NCBI GenBank assembly: GCA_009712635.1
Contig: WASS01000007.1
Location: 178,396-242,395, forward strand
Length of the DNA stretch: 64,000 bases
Source of the DNA: Hungatella sp.
Lineage (GTDB): Bacteria; Bacillota; Clostridia; Lachnospirales; Lachnospiraceae
Direction: 5' to 3'
In this document: positions 19,148 through 26,674 of the stretch, in pieces
How the letters are laid out: each line of letters opens with the position of its first letter
Position numbering within the stretch: the first letter of the stretch is position 1
Translations under genes and position numbers: made by a program
Notes under the pieces: model-generated
What the model was told of the DNA's origin: nothing
The model's database searches: none
What the model saw: only the letters and a program-made list of their open reading frames with translations

Positions 19148-20686
19148 CTAAACGATTCTAAGCTTATGAAGTAACTCCACAAACACACAGTAGGTTATAA
19201 TATCAATTGACAGCCCCACCAGAAACAGCCTCTGAGCCATCTCAGCATCACCGCTGTTAACAATTACTAAAATGGATTGAGAAAGTAAAAAGGCCAGAAC
19301 CATGATAAGCATATCCAAAAATACTGTATTTCTTCTGTCTTCCCCCCTGCGTAAGGAATACCCTTTATAAAATAAGATAATAACCGCGACAGTCAGCAGA
19401 ATTAAATATCCCACAGTTTTGGGTGCGGATAATTCTTTAAAGCTGCTCCATAAAGACCAGAAAAGACTTTTTGCTTTCTTTGGAAATCCTGCCTCTTTCT
19501 CATAGTTTCCGCAATTACTCCTTCTCATATCCATCCCTTGTTTAATGGAAACATCAATCATGCCAAGCAGGCTGTCCGGATGGCGTAAATAATAAATTCC
19601 AATGTCGGGAATCGTATATTGATCCATAAAGCCATGGTATAAGGAACTGTCACCGGATCTTACAAAAGGCAGATAATCATACGCTGATGCATCCGCCAGC
19701 AATTCGTAGGAAGGATCAATGTTAAATTCCGTAAGAGTCTTTGCCGGATCGGCAGAGCTGAACAAAACTCCTCTTGTCATGGCGTGTAATTTACTGGTTT
19801 CACTAAAATCAGATGGGTACCCCAGAATACAGACAAAGGAAAGCATGCTTAGCAAAAAAGCGCCGGCTATGCAGACTCCTCCCCAGATAAAGCTTCTGCG
19901 GACCATTACCAGACGAATAACCGATATAGCAAGAATAAATCCCATTACTGCACATTGTCGTCTGGAACTGACCAGTATACTTCCCGATATCACAATCAGA
20001 ACCAGGGCAGACAAATCTTTGTAACCAGACCTCTTATTCTGAAAAGACATATATCCTCCCACACAATAAAGTATGGCAAGAAACCAGATTGCCTCCGGAT
20101 AGAATGAATTAAAATAAGTCATATAACCTACATCGGAGAAAATGATCAGCCCCACTCCTGCAATCAATGCCCCTTCAGAAAAGGTTTTTACCCGTTCACA
20201 GCTCTGCCTTATTATAAGGTACAGGGCAGGAAGATACAGTAAGAAATAAATCAGGGCTAAAAATCGGATATCAAAAATACTGTCTCGCGTAAACAGCTGA
20301 TCCAATGCTTTTGCTGCCCTGAAAAAAATAAGCTGACTATTCCATACGTTCCCCTGAACTTCCTCTCCAGATGCAACTTCTGTATAAGTTTTTATAAAAT
20401 AGTCTCCATAGTTAGTGCCCGGATCTTTTTCCATATAGTAGATACCGGCAGATTTCATGATCCCATCCGTAGATCCATCATTTGCAACGCCAAGATAATT
20501 AGGCAGAAAAAGAATTAAGATGGTAATCAGTGCCGCAATGACTGTTACGAAAGATGCAAGAAGCCCAGGAGAATATTTTCCATCCATAACGGAATTGATT
20601 TTTCCTATCTTTTTTCTTACTCCCTGCAGTAGTTTAATAAAGAAGTTGATATATGGAACAGGACCTTTGTCCTCACGACTGTTCAT
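19148..20686 (-). CDS. Polytopic membrane protein of the exopolysaccharide operon, unknown function
   Basis: 512 aa with about eleven predicted helices and one large extracytoplasmic loop (about residues 285-400) between the two helix groups. It resembles GT-C-type or Wzy-like membrane proteins in layout but I do not recognise a defined family. The protein carries NDGSTDG in its first external loop, which only superficially recalls a GT2 motif. Its start (ATG with ACGGAG upstream) overlaps the polyprenyl-sugar synthase by 14 bases, so the two are likely co-translated and may work on the same lipid-linked sugar. Confidence 0.5.
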   Translation of the reverse strand: MNSREDKGPVPYINFFIKLLQGVRKKIGKINSVMDGKYSPGLLASFVTVIAALITILILFLPNYLGVANDGSTDGIMKSAGIYYMEKDPGTNYGDYFIKTYTEVASGEEVQGNVWNSQLIFFRAAKALDQLFTRDSIFDIRFLALIYFLLYLPALYLIIRQSCERVKTFSEGALIAGVGLIIFSDVGYMTYFNSFYPEAIWFLAILYCVGGYMSFQNKRSGYKDLSALVLIVISGSILVSSRRQCAVMGFILAISVIRLVMVRRSFIWGGVCIAGAFLLSMLSFVCILGYPSDFSETSKLHAMTRGVLFSSADPAKTLTEFNIDPSYELLADASAYDYLPFVRSGDSSLYHGFMDQYTIPDIGIYYLRHPDSLLGMIDVSIKQGMDMRRSNCGNYEKEAGFPKKAKSLFWSLWSSFKELSAPKTVGYLILLTVAVIILFYKGYSLRRGEDRRNTVFLDMLIMVLAFLLSQSILVIVNSGDAEMAQRLFLVGLSIDIITYCVFVELLHKLRIV

Positions 20687-21638
20687 GACTGTTCTCCGTT
20701 AAATGGTTTACCTCAATGGCATATCTGGGCCGTTCTTTTACTTCCACGTAAATCTTTCCTATATAAGTGCCAATAAGCCCCACAGATAAAAGCTGTACAC
20801 CACCGATAAACCAGATTGATAAAATGGTAGAAGTCCAGCCTGCAACCACTTTTCCTGTAATGTAGGAATAAAATGCGTAGATTGCTGCGCCTATACTGAA
20901 TACCACAATACCAAGACCTAAATCGGTTATCATTTGGATTGGTTGAATGCTAAAAGATGTAATTCCTTCAAACGCCATGGAAAACATCTTACCCAATGAA
21001 TATTTGGATTTGCCAGCTACCCGGGATTTCCGGTCATACATGACTGTAGCTGATGGAAACCCAATCAAAGGTACAATTCCTCTTAAAAATAAATTTCGTT
21101 CCTTATATAGAGAAAATTGCAGCAGAGCACGTTTGGACATAAGCCGGTAATCCGCATGATTATAAACAATCTTTATCTTCATCAGCTGCATCAGTCTGTA
21201 AAAGCCAAGAGCAGAAAACTTTTTAAATAAAGTATCTGTATCACGCCTGTTACGAACTCCATACACGATATCATTACCCCGAAGGTATAAATCCACCATC
21301 TCTTCCATAACAGAGACATCATCCTGTAAGTCCGCATCAATTGAAATAACCATATCAGCGTAATTCATGGCTGTTAAAAGACCAGCGGTCAAAGCATTTT
21401 GATGTCCTGTGTTTCTGGCAAGCTTAAGACCAAAGATCATGGCTGACTGTTTCCGGAAATTTTCAATTATATTCCAGGTACCGTCCTTACTGCCGTCATC
21501 CACATAAAGAATAAAACTGGTTTTATCAACTTTTCCAGATTCCACCAGTCTGTTCATAATTTTTATTAATTCTGCATTGGTATACAAAAGCGCCTGTTCC
21601 TCGTTATAGCATGGCACAACAATACAAAGTTTGTTCAT
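20673..21638 (-). CDS. Polyprenyl-phosphate glycosyltransferase (DPM1/GtrB-like GT2)
   Basis: 321 aa from ATG 21636-21638 with AAAGGAG. The GT2 domain begins LCIVVPCYNEE and contains YVDDGSKDGTW and the metal-binding DADLQDD. Two C-terminal helices (about residues 232-295) are typical of GtrB/YkcC enzymes, which move a sugar from a nucleotide onto undecaprenyl phosphate. It is the first gene of the operon and would supply the lipid-linked sugar used by the GT39-like transferase for side-chain decoration. I find no convincing promoter in the 260 bases upstream, only a weak TATGAT. Confidence 0.88.
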   Translation of the reverse strand: MNKLCIVVPCYNEEQALLYTNAELIKIMNRLVESGKVDKTSFILYVDDGSKDGTWNIIENFRKQSAMIFGLKLARNTGHQNALTAGLLTAMNYADMVISIDADLQDDVSVMEEMVDLYLRGNDIVYGVRNRRDTDTLFKKFSALGFYRLMQLMKIKIVYNHADYRLMSKRALLQFSLYKERNLFLRGIVPLIGFPSATVMYDRKSRVAGKSKYSLGKMFSMAFEGITSFSIQPIQMITDLGLGIVVFSIGAAIYAFYSYITGKVVAGWTSTILSIWFIGGVQLLSVGLIGTYIGKIYVEVKERPRYAIEVNHLTENSHEQS

Positions 21639-21901
21639 ATGCCGTACTCCTTTCGGTAACAAATCATATCATAAAGCCTTTATGTGGTAGTTTGCCTGAA
21701 AAAGGAGGTTTTTAACCAAACCATTGATAAATAGCTTTATCCATGACTTCTCAAAAGGATTCAATATCCAGTTAATGACGGGAAAATACGAAAAGAAATG
21801 ACTTTAAAACTACCGGATGAACATCGGCAGTTTATCGCAGATAATCAGTTAAAAGAAAATAGCAGATAAAAATATAGAATGAATCGCAATATTTAAATTT
21901 C

Positions 21902-22444
21902 TTACTTGTGACTCTTACCAAATACTTGTTCACACAGAGTTTTATACTCCTGATAAACACCAAATTTTTCCAATTCAATTAAGAGTTCGGCTATATTTAG
22001 ATAGTACCACGCATGCTGGGCTTTGTCCTTTTCATTGAAACGCTTCCAGATCTCATCACCTATTAGAAGGTAATCTCTGGCAGTTGATCTGAGATTACTA
22101 AGCTTGTCTGCCAATACAAGAATCTTAATCTCCTCTGAGGCATGTTCCAGGTGCTTTAATGTGGCACTCTTACGTTCTTTCCAGGTTTTTGTTTTGTCTT
22201 CCGTTTCTTCCATAACCAGCTGTGCCACACGGCTTCCAAATTCTTCTTCCAGCTGTGATTTCGTAACTCCCGCATCTTCAATCACATCATGAAGCAACGC
22301 AGCGCATATGAGTTCCTGGTCAGCAGTCATCAAAGATACAATTACTGCTGTCTCCAAAGGGTGGACAATATAGGGGATGTGAGTCCCTTTCCGGCAGGTT
22401 CCCTCATGACACTTGGCCGCAAATGCAACAGCTTTCTCCACCAT
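21902..22444 (-). CDS. HD-domain protein, small alarmone hydrolase-like (RelA/SpoT hydrolase domain)
   Basis: 180 aa comprising only an HD hydrolase domain. Metal-binding residues are visible as H in AAKCHEGTCRKG, the HD pair in ALLHDVIEDAGVT and a later D in LADKLSNLRS. This matches the (p)ppGpp hydrolase half of SpoT and the stand-alone MESH1/SAH proteins, without synthetase or TGS domains. It could lower alarmone levels or hydrolyse a related nucleotide. Start ATG has AAGGAG. It is transcribed alone, convergent with nothing close by. Confidence 0.8.
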   Translation of the reverse strand: MVEKAVAFAAKCHEGTCRKGTHIPYIVHPLETAVIVSLMTADQELICAALLHDVIEDAGVTKSQLEEEFGSRVAQLVMEETEDKTKTWKERKSATLKHLEHASEEIKILVLADKLSNLRSTARDYLLIGDEIWKRFNEKDKAQHAWYYLNIAELLIELEKFGVYQEYKTLCEQVFGKSHK

Positions 22445-22548
22445 ACCTGATCTCCTTGTCTTTTTTTTTATATTAACACAGATTTTGACTATTTAACAGA
22501 CCACATTGTAAAATAACTTAATTATTTAAACTATTAATATAAATAGAA

Positions 22549-22578
22549 TTGGCTTTCGAGCTGAAAATAGGATATAAT
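22549..22578 (+). promoter_or_regulatory. Probable sigma-A promoter of the lipoprotein gene
   Basis: TTGGCT at 22549-22554 and TATAAT at 22573-22578 are separated by 18 bases, about 65 bases upstream of the lipoprotein start. The -10 box is perfect, the -35 box matches four of six positions. Confidence 0.6.
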
Positions 22579-22641
22579 AATGCTTTAGATTAAAACAGCC
22601 TTAGGCTTTTTAATAATACAAATGATAAAAGAGGTAAAAGT

Positions 22642-23292
22642 ATGAAAAAGAAATGGTTAATTCCTGTATTATGCATGGCTTCTATCAGCCTGTCTGCCTG
22701 CGGCAGTAAAGCTTCTGCAACTGCCCCTGATAATTCCCAGGTGGAAAGTTTAAAGGCCCAGGTAGAAGAATTAAAGCAGGAAAATGCTGATTTAAAGGCT
22801 CAGCTTGAAACAGTTCCGGAAACCACAGTCGAAGAGACAAAGGCAGTCCAAAACGGGACCCCCATCGCAATCGGCGGAGTAATTACTACGGATGCCATGG
22901 AAATAACCGTTAATAAAGCAGAATTATCATACGATGTTCTACCAGATGATACTTCAGGATTTTATACTCATTATGCCGCTGATCCAGGCAATGTTTACAT
23001 TCATCTTGATCTTGATGTTAAAAACCTTGGTAAACAGAATTTACCCTGTGACGAAATAGTGAAAGCAACCGCTGATTACAATGGAGGCTATACCTACTCC
23101 GGACAAGCAGTTCCTGAAGATGGAAACACCGGCTTTACCTATGCCAACATTACGTCCATCAAACCTCTCCAGACATTAGGGGTACACTTCCTGTTTCAGT
23201 GCCCTCAGGAAGTTGCTGAATCCCAGAATCCTCTCTCCATTACGCTGGAGCCTTCTGGTACAAAAGACAGCTATGTTCTGACTATTAGATAA
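22642..23292 (+). CDS. Secreted lipoprotein with coiled coil and Ig-like (DUF4352-type) domain
   Basis: 216 aa. A signal peptide ends in lipobox LSAC with C20 as lipidation site. A heptad-type coiled coil (about residues 33-58) leads into a beta-rich domain (about 70-215) with the pattern of DUF4352/DUF5067 immunoglobulin-like lipoproteins (ITVNKAELSYDV near the start, YIHLDLDVKN in the middle). It is probably displayed at the cell surface; no enzyme motif is visible. RBS AGAGGT is nine bases before the ATG. The IS element begins 13 bases after its stop. Confidence 0.7.
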   Translation: MKKKWLIPVLCMASISLSACGSKASATAPDNSQVESLKAQVEELKQENADLKAQLETVPETTVEETKAVQNGTPIAIGGVITTDAMEITVNKAELSYDVLPDDTSGFYTHYAADPGNVYIHLDLDVKNLGKQNLPCDEIVKATADYNGGYTYSGQAVPEDGNTGFTYANITSIKPLQTLGVHFLFQCPQEVAESQNPLSITLEPSGTKDSYVLTIR

Positions 23293-23392
23293 CATCAAAA
23301 GAGGTAAACTGTACCCTGATAGTAAGACACAGAAAAAGAGGCTGTGTTTAACTATTGGGGTACTTTTTGTTATATAATACTGTAAAAAGATT

Positions 23393-23854
23393 ATGGAGGT
23401 TTTTATGGGAGGTAAGCGAATAACTCCAGCTCATCGTAACAAAGATTTTTCAAAAGAAGAAATTGAGATATTATCCCGAAATCCCAACGTTAAAAGTGTT
23501 ACAGCTAAACAAATTAATTATACTGATGAATTTAAAATGCGTTTTTTAGAACAGTACCAGACTGGAAAAATGCCGTTAGATATTTTCATAGAGGCTGGTT
23601 TCGATCAAAAACTTATTGGTCAAGGGCGAATTGATAAGGCGGCAGGTCGATGGAAAAGAAAAGCTCTTCGTCCGGGTGGCGTTTATGATCAAAAGAAAGG
23701 ACACTCGGGGAAAAAGCTCTCGGGTAACAAAGAGTTATCTTTGGATGAAGAAATCCAATACCTAAAACAGCAGAATGCCTACTTACGCCAAGAAAACTCA
23801 TTCCTGCGGGAAATACAACGTTTAGAGAGGCAGGTCATGCCCAAGAAAAAATAA
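23393..23854 (+). CDS. IS3-family transposase OrfA
   Basis: 153 aa DNA-binding subunit. A helix-turn-helix region (about residues 38-75, FKMRFLEQYQTGKMPLDIF) is followed by a basic stretch and a leucine-zipper-like coiled coil (about 122-147, IQYLKQQNAYLRQENSFL) used for dimerisation. The last codons are AAG AAA AAA TAA. This A-run (23846-23851) lies at the point where OrfB is open in the -1 frame, so a programmed -1 frameshift could make the OrfAB transposase. Start ATG has GGAGG ten bases upstream. Confidence 0.88.
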   Translation: MEVFMGGKRITPAHRNKDFSKEEIEILSRNPNVKSVTAKQINYTDEFKMRFLEQYQTGKMPLDIFIEAGFDQKLIGQGRIDKAAGRWKRKALRPGGVYDQKKGHSGKKLSGNKELSLDEEIQYLKQQNAYLRQENSFLREIQRLERQVMPKKK

Positions 23855-23862
23855 AATCTGTT

Positions 23863-24765
23863 ATGAAATATCAGATTATTCATAATACTTTGACAAAAAG
23901 CAATTGTAAGCTTACTGTAAGCCAACTATGTATATTGGCAGGTGTTTCACGTTCTGGTTATTATGCCTGGATAAAAAATCTGGACAGGCGGCTATTTAAG
24001 GAGGAGCAGGACAAAAAGGATTTTGAATTAATATTACAGGCTTATACTTTCAAAAATAGGTATAAAGGTGCACGTGGAATAAAAATGGTCTTATTCAGAC
24101 AGTATGGAATACAGATGAATTTAAAGAAAATACGCCGTTTAATGAAAAAGTATCATTTATCATGTCCGTTAAGAAGAGCAAATCCTTATCGAAAAATTGG
24201 GAAAGCCATAAAAAGCCATACTGTTAAAAATCTTTTGGAAAGAAACTTTGATCAGGGAATTCCAGGAAAGGTGCTGCTGACAGATATTACTTATATTTAT
24301 TATGCATTAGGGAAGTGTGCCTATCTTTCTACAATTAAAGATGGCTGCACTCGTCAGATTTCTGCCTATCATTTAAGTCAGGAAATGACAACGGATTTAG
24401 TAACAGATACCATTCATATTCTTAAAAATAACCAGCTATATCAGATAAAGAAAGATGCATTATTCCATTCTGATCAAGGTTCACAATATACAAGCGATGC
24501 AGTAAGAAATCTCCTAAAGGATGAAAATATAACGCAATCTATGTCAAGACGAGGTAATTGTTGGGATAATGCTCCACAGGAATCATTCTATGGCCATATG
24601 AAAGATGAACTCCATTTAGAGCATTGTCAGACTTTCTGGGATTTAAAAGATGAGATTGATGAGTATATGGAATATTACAATAATTATCCCTATCAATGGG
24701 AACTCAAGCAAATGTCACCTGATGAGTATTATACCTATTTATTAACAGGGCTTATGCCATACTAA
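23863..24765 (+). CDS. IS3-family transposase OrfB (DDE integrase)
   Basis: 300 aa from the internal ATG, but the -1 frame is already open through the A-run at 23846, so the working product is probably the OrfAB fusion. An HTH_21-like region lies near residues 60-105. The DDE catalytic core has D141 (LLTDITY), D204 (FHSDQGSQYT) and E240 (APQESFYG); the second aspartate and the glutamate are separated by 35 residues, as in the IS3 family. No ribosome binding site precedes the internal ATG, which supports expression by frameshifting. Confidence 0.92.
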   Translation: MKYQIIHNTLTKSNCKLTVSQLCILAGVSRSGYYAWIKNLDRRLFKEEQDKKDFELILQAYTFKNRYKGARGIKMVLFRQYGIQMNLKKIRRLMKKYHLSCPLRRANPYRKIGKAIKSHTVKNLLERNFDQGIPGKVLLTDITYIYYALGKCAYLSTIKDGCTRQISAYHLSQEMTTDLVTDTIHILKNNQLYQIKKDALFHSDQGSQYTSDAVRNLLKDENITQSMSRRGNCWDNAPQESFYGHMKDELHLEHCQTFWDLKDEIDEYMEYYNNYPYQWELKQMSPDEYYTYLLTGLMPY

Positions 24766-24804
24766 AAGGCGCTGATCACCAAAAAAGAATCAACGCCTTC
24801 TTTT
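24766..24804 (+). terminator. Terminator at the right end of the IS element
   Basis: The arms AAGGCGCTGAT (24766-24776) and ATCAACGCCTT (24789-24799) pair with one mismatch and are followed by CTTTTATT. It begins one base after the OrfB stop codon and still lies inside the element. Confidence 0.7.
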
Positions 24805-24846
24805 ATTATGTCCTTAACAAAGGGTACAGTTTAGGAGCTATTGCAG

Positions 24847-25275
24847 TTATATAATGTACCTCATCTTTGGAAACACATATTTTGAGTTTCCATAAGCGAG
24901 TATAGGATAAAAGATAAAGGGAAGGAATATCAGCCCCAAAATAAACTTTTTCCCTTTACCAAAAGAATATGCCAAATTTATTGAACATTTGATATACATA
25001 AATATACTTATCAAAGCTCCAACTATACGGAAAATTTTTATATCTGTAAAGCGTGCAAACAATTCAAGGAAATTACAGGCAATTATAATCTTAAAATAAA
25101 CAGAATTACCGAATACAACATTTGATAATACATAATCTCCATAAAATGGGATTATGGCAGCCCAACCTGGTTCATGAGCCTTTAAATAAATTTTCCACTT
25201 TGAAATTGTAATGATTGCCAAGCTAATCATTACTAATATAGCAATTGCAATTATAGTTCCATACAAGCTTTCCAT
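24847..25275 (-). CDS. Small membrane protein, DUF5684-like
   Basis: 142 aa with four predicted helices. The motif EPGWAAIIPFYGDYVLSNV after the first helix is characteristic of the DUF5684 family, small membrane proteins of unknown role often found near signal peptidases or secreted proteins in Firmicutes. It lies between the IS element and the prophage left end and reads on the opposite strand to the IS genes. Upstream of its start, GGGGAAACGAACGA gives a usable but distant ribosome binding site. Confidence 0.6.
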   Translation of the reverse strand: MESLYGTIIAIAILVMISLAIITISKWKIYLKAHEPGWAAIIPFYGDYVLSNVVFGNSVYFKIIIACNFLELFARFTDIKIFRIVGALISIFMYIKCSINLAYSFGKGKKFILGLIFLPFIFYPILAYGNSKYVFPKMRYII

Positions 25276-25432
25276 TCGTTCGTTTCCCCTATTAATTTTT
25301 TAATTGATTCATTTACAATGCCACCGCATCTGCAGTAATCGCTTTTTAATCTCCCTCCCTTTTTCAATTACTAATTTTAACATATACCTAGATGTTTTTC
25401 AACATTTGTTACCACTACACATGCAATTATAA
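25276..25432. other. Non-coding stretch upstream of the DUF5684 gene
   Basis: About 160 bases with no supported gene. It must carry the promoter for the minus-strand membrane protein; no strong -35/-10 pair is evident. It ends where the integrase-like tail begins. Confidence 0.4.
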
Positions 25433-25483
25433 GCCAAAATTCAAGGCAGGCATGCAGCAATGGTGCCACTAAAACACGCGTAA
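25433..25483 (+). pseudogene. Remnant of an integrase C-terminus outside attL
   Basis: A short open stretch ends in VPLKHA plus stop, almost the same as the IPLKHA end of the integrase at the right end of the prophage. It is followed by similar DNA (ACACGCGTAAtt versus ACACGCATAAac) and then by the attL core. It looks like the right-hand tip of an older, related element that used the same site. The match is short, so this remains an inference. Confidence 0.45.
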
Positions 25484-25492
25484 TTACAGTGC

Positions 25493-25524
25493 TTCGTAAG
25501 AATAAATTAAATTATTACAATTTA
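25493..25524 (+). repeat. attL core, 32-bp direct repeat
   Basis: The 32 bases starting TTCGTAAGAATAAATT are identical to those at 37085-37116. The repeat is AT-rich and intergenic. Outside it on the left, an integrase-like C-terminal tail is visible. Confidence 0.88.
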
Positions 25525-25619
25525 ACGGCTCGTATCGAGAATTAGATTGAAAAAGCACAGTTTTTGGCTTAAAACCGTGGTTTCAGAGACTTTCAGTCTC
25601 ACCAACTATTACCACCTAA

Positions 25620-25660
25620 ATGCAGTCAAAACCACCCCTTATGCAGTCAAAATGCAGTCA
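25620..25660 (+). repeat. Three ATGCAGTCA repeats, probable integrase arm sites
   Basis: ATGCAGTCA occurs at 25620, 25641 and 25652. The last two form a 20-bp unit that is also present, in the same orientation, at 37023-37042 inside the integrase gene end. Being near both att cores, they look like arm-type binding sites of the tyrosine recombinase. Alternatively the left copy is a leftover of a duplicated integrase 3' end, since it can be read as YAVKMQS. Confidence 0.55.
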
Positions 25661-25688
25661 GAAAATGATATAATCTTCTATATTACAA

Positions 25689-25716
25689 GGCGGGATCCGA
25701 ATGTCGGATACCCGTC
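25689..25716. terminator. Hairpin related to the 26627 hairpin
   Basis: GGCGGGATCCG and CGGATACCCGTC can pair around a short loop, followed by TTTATCTTTA on the plus strand. Nearly the same hairpin recurs at 26627-26653, so the pair brackets the two plus-strand genes between them. Confidence 0.5.
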
Positions 25717-25817
25717 TTTATCTTTAAACATTCCCCACTTTTGGTTGCATAGCATAGTGGCATTAGTATATAATAAAGTCAGTGTAATAAAGGCATCTTT
25801 ACACAAGGAGGATTGAG

Positions 25818-26303
25818 ATGAATAGAATAAAATTACTGATTACAACTGTTATATTAACTGCAGCTATGAGTATTACAGTCTTTGCCGGGCAGTGGAAACA
25901 GGATAGCGTCGGCTGGTGGTACCAGAATGATGACGGAAGTTACTCAAAAAATGTGATGAAACAGATAGGCGGTCCATGGTATTATTTTGATGAGTCAGGA
26001 TATATGAAAATAGGTGATTACCAATTTTCTGACGGATGGTATAATTTCCGCGAAGATGGGACATGTTCCAATCCTACGAGTCAAACAACCGGACTCTTGG
26101 TAGGAGCTCCCGGTGTTGGTTGGGTTGAGTGTACAGACAAAACGGCATCATTGCTGCAGGAGATCGCTGATGGTAGAGTTGTTTATTTTAACGATATATA
26201 TTGGGCTTCCCCCGATTATGTAAAAGAACTCAAAAATCTTGCAGAGAGGGATGTTGTTACAAGACAACCCAATAATATACTTAAGCCGGGTGCAATATAT
26301 TAA
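25818..26303 (+). CDS. Secreted protein with choline-binding-type cell wall repeats
   Basis: 161 aa. A signal peptide (residues 1-22, cleavage after VFA) is followed by two to three cell-wall-binding repeats seen as GWWYQNDDGSYSKN, WYYFDESGYMKIGDY and GWYNFREDG (about 25-75), then a C-terminal part of about 85 aa with no recognised motif. The repeats bind teichoic-acid choline in known proteins. RBS AAGGAGG precedes the ATG. It lies just inside attL and reads against the phage late genes, so it is probably cargo that modifies the host surface. Confidence 0.75.
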   Translation: MNRIKLLITTVILTAAMSITVFAGQWKQDSVGWWYQNDDGSYSKNVMKQIGGPWYYFDESGYMKIGDYQFSDGWYNFREDGTCSNPTSQTTGLLVGAPGVGWVECTDKTASLLQEIADGRVVYFNDIYWASPDYVKELKNLAERDVVTRQPNNILKPGAIY

Positions 26304-26317
26304 TTCTAATTTGCTAT

Positions 26318-26352
26318 GTAGGCAGGCTCCTTAATGGGCCTGCCTACTGTTT
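26318..26352 (+). terminator. Terminator after the choline-binding protein gene
   Basis: The perfect 10-bp arms GTAGGCAGGC (26318-26327) and GCCTGCCTAC (26338-26347) are followed by TGTTTGT. Confidence 0.75.
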
Positions 26353-26446
26353 GTATGTAATAAGTACTCACTTTTTATTTTCCATTTTATCTCTCTTGAC
26401 CATTCGAACAAGTGTTCTTATAATTATCTCCAGGAGGTGATTGTAA

Positions 26447-26611
26447 ATGAAAGCAAAATGCGAACTTGAATCGGTATTAAATAAGTGCCCCCACTTTGAT
26501 CCAGTGGAGCAGGAATGTAACTCTGACAATAGCTGTTGCGGTTTTTACAGAATGCCCAGCGCAGAAAGTATCCCTCAGTATTTTAGACAACCTATACGAG
26601 CAGTACTATAA
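26447..26611 (+). CDS. Small cysteine-rich protein, 54 aa, unknown
   Basis: ATG 26447-26449 has a strong ribosome binding site (AGGAGGTGATTGTAA). The product has five cysteines at positions 5, 14, 24, 30 and 31 (KCELE, NKCPHF, QECNSDNSCCGFY), suggesting metal binding or disulfides. There is no signal peptide. It is followed by a good terminator, so it appears to be a complete single-gene unit of the prophage end region. I do not recognise the family. Confidence 0.6.
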   Translation: MKAKCELESVLNKCPHFDPVEQECNSDNSCCGFYRMPSAESIPQYFRQPIRAVL

Positions 26612-26626
26612 AAAACGATAATGCAA

Positions 26627-26653
26627 GGCGGGTCCGAATACCGGATACCCGCC
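26627..26653. terminator. Bidirectional terminator
   Basis: The stem GGCGGGTCCG / CGGATACCCGCC lies between convergent genes (cysteine-rich protein, plus; LamG-FN3 protein, minus). On the plus strand TGTTTCTTGTTT follows. On the minus strand a T-run follows somewhat later. Confidence 0.7.
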
Positions 26654-26674
26654 TGTTTCTTGTTTATGATTTAA

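Larger units (their letters stand above)
23305..24833. mobile_element. IS3-family insertion sequence, apparently complete
   Basis: The element encodes OrfA and OrfB and is bounded by a perfect 13-bp inverted repeat: TAAACTGTACCCT at 23305-23317 and its complement at 24821-24833. If the true ends follow the usual IS3 TG...CA rule, the element starts at the TGTACCC within these repeats. No convincing target-site duplication of 3-4 bases is visible at either choice of ends. All three catalytic residues of the transposase are present, so it may still be active. Confidence 0.85.

Noticed and set aside
21798..21869. 23-codon plus-strand frame MTLKLPDEHRQ... in the gap before the exopolysaccharide operon
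   Set aside because: It has only a poor ribosome binding site, no homology that I recognise and no promoter or terminator around it.
25620..25660. Possible CRISPR-like repeats (ATGCAGTCA units)
   Set aside because: The units are only 9-12 bases with irregular spacing and no spacers, and they recur at the other prophage end, so integrase binding sites are the better reading.
25547..25816. 89-codon plus-strand reading frame inside attL
   Set aside because: It has no ribosome binding site, runs through the integrase arm repeats and a hairpin, and its protein has no domain pattern.
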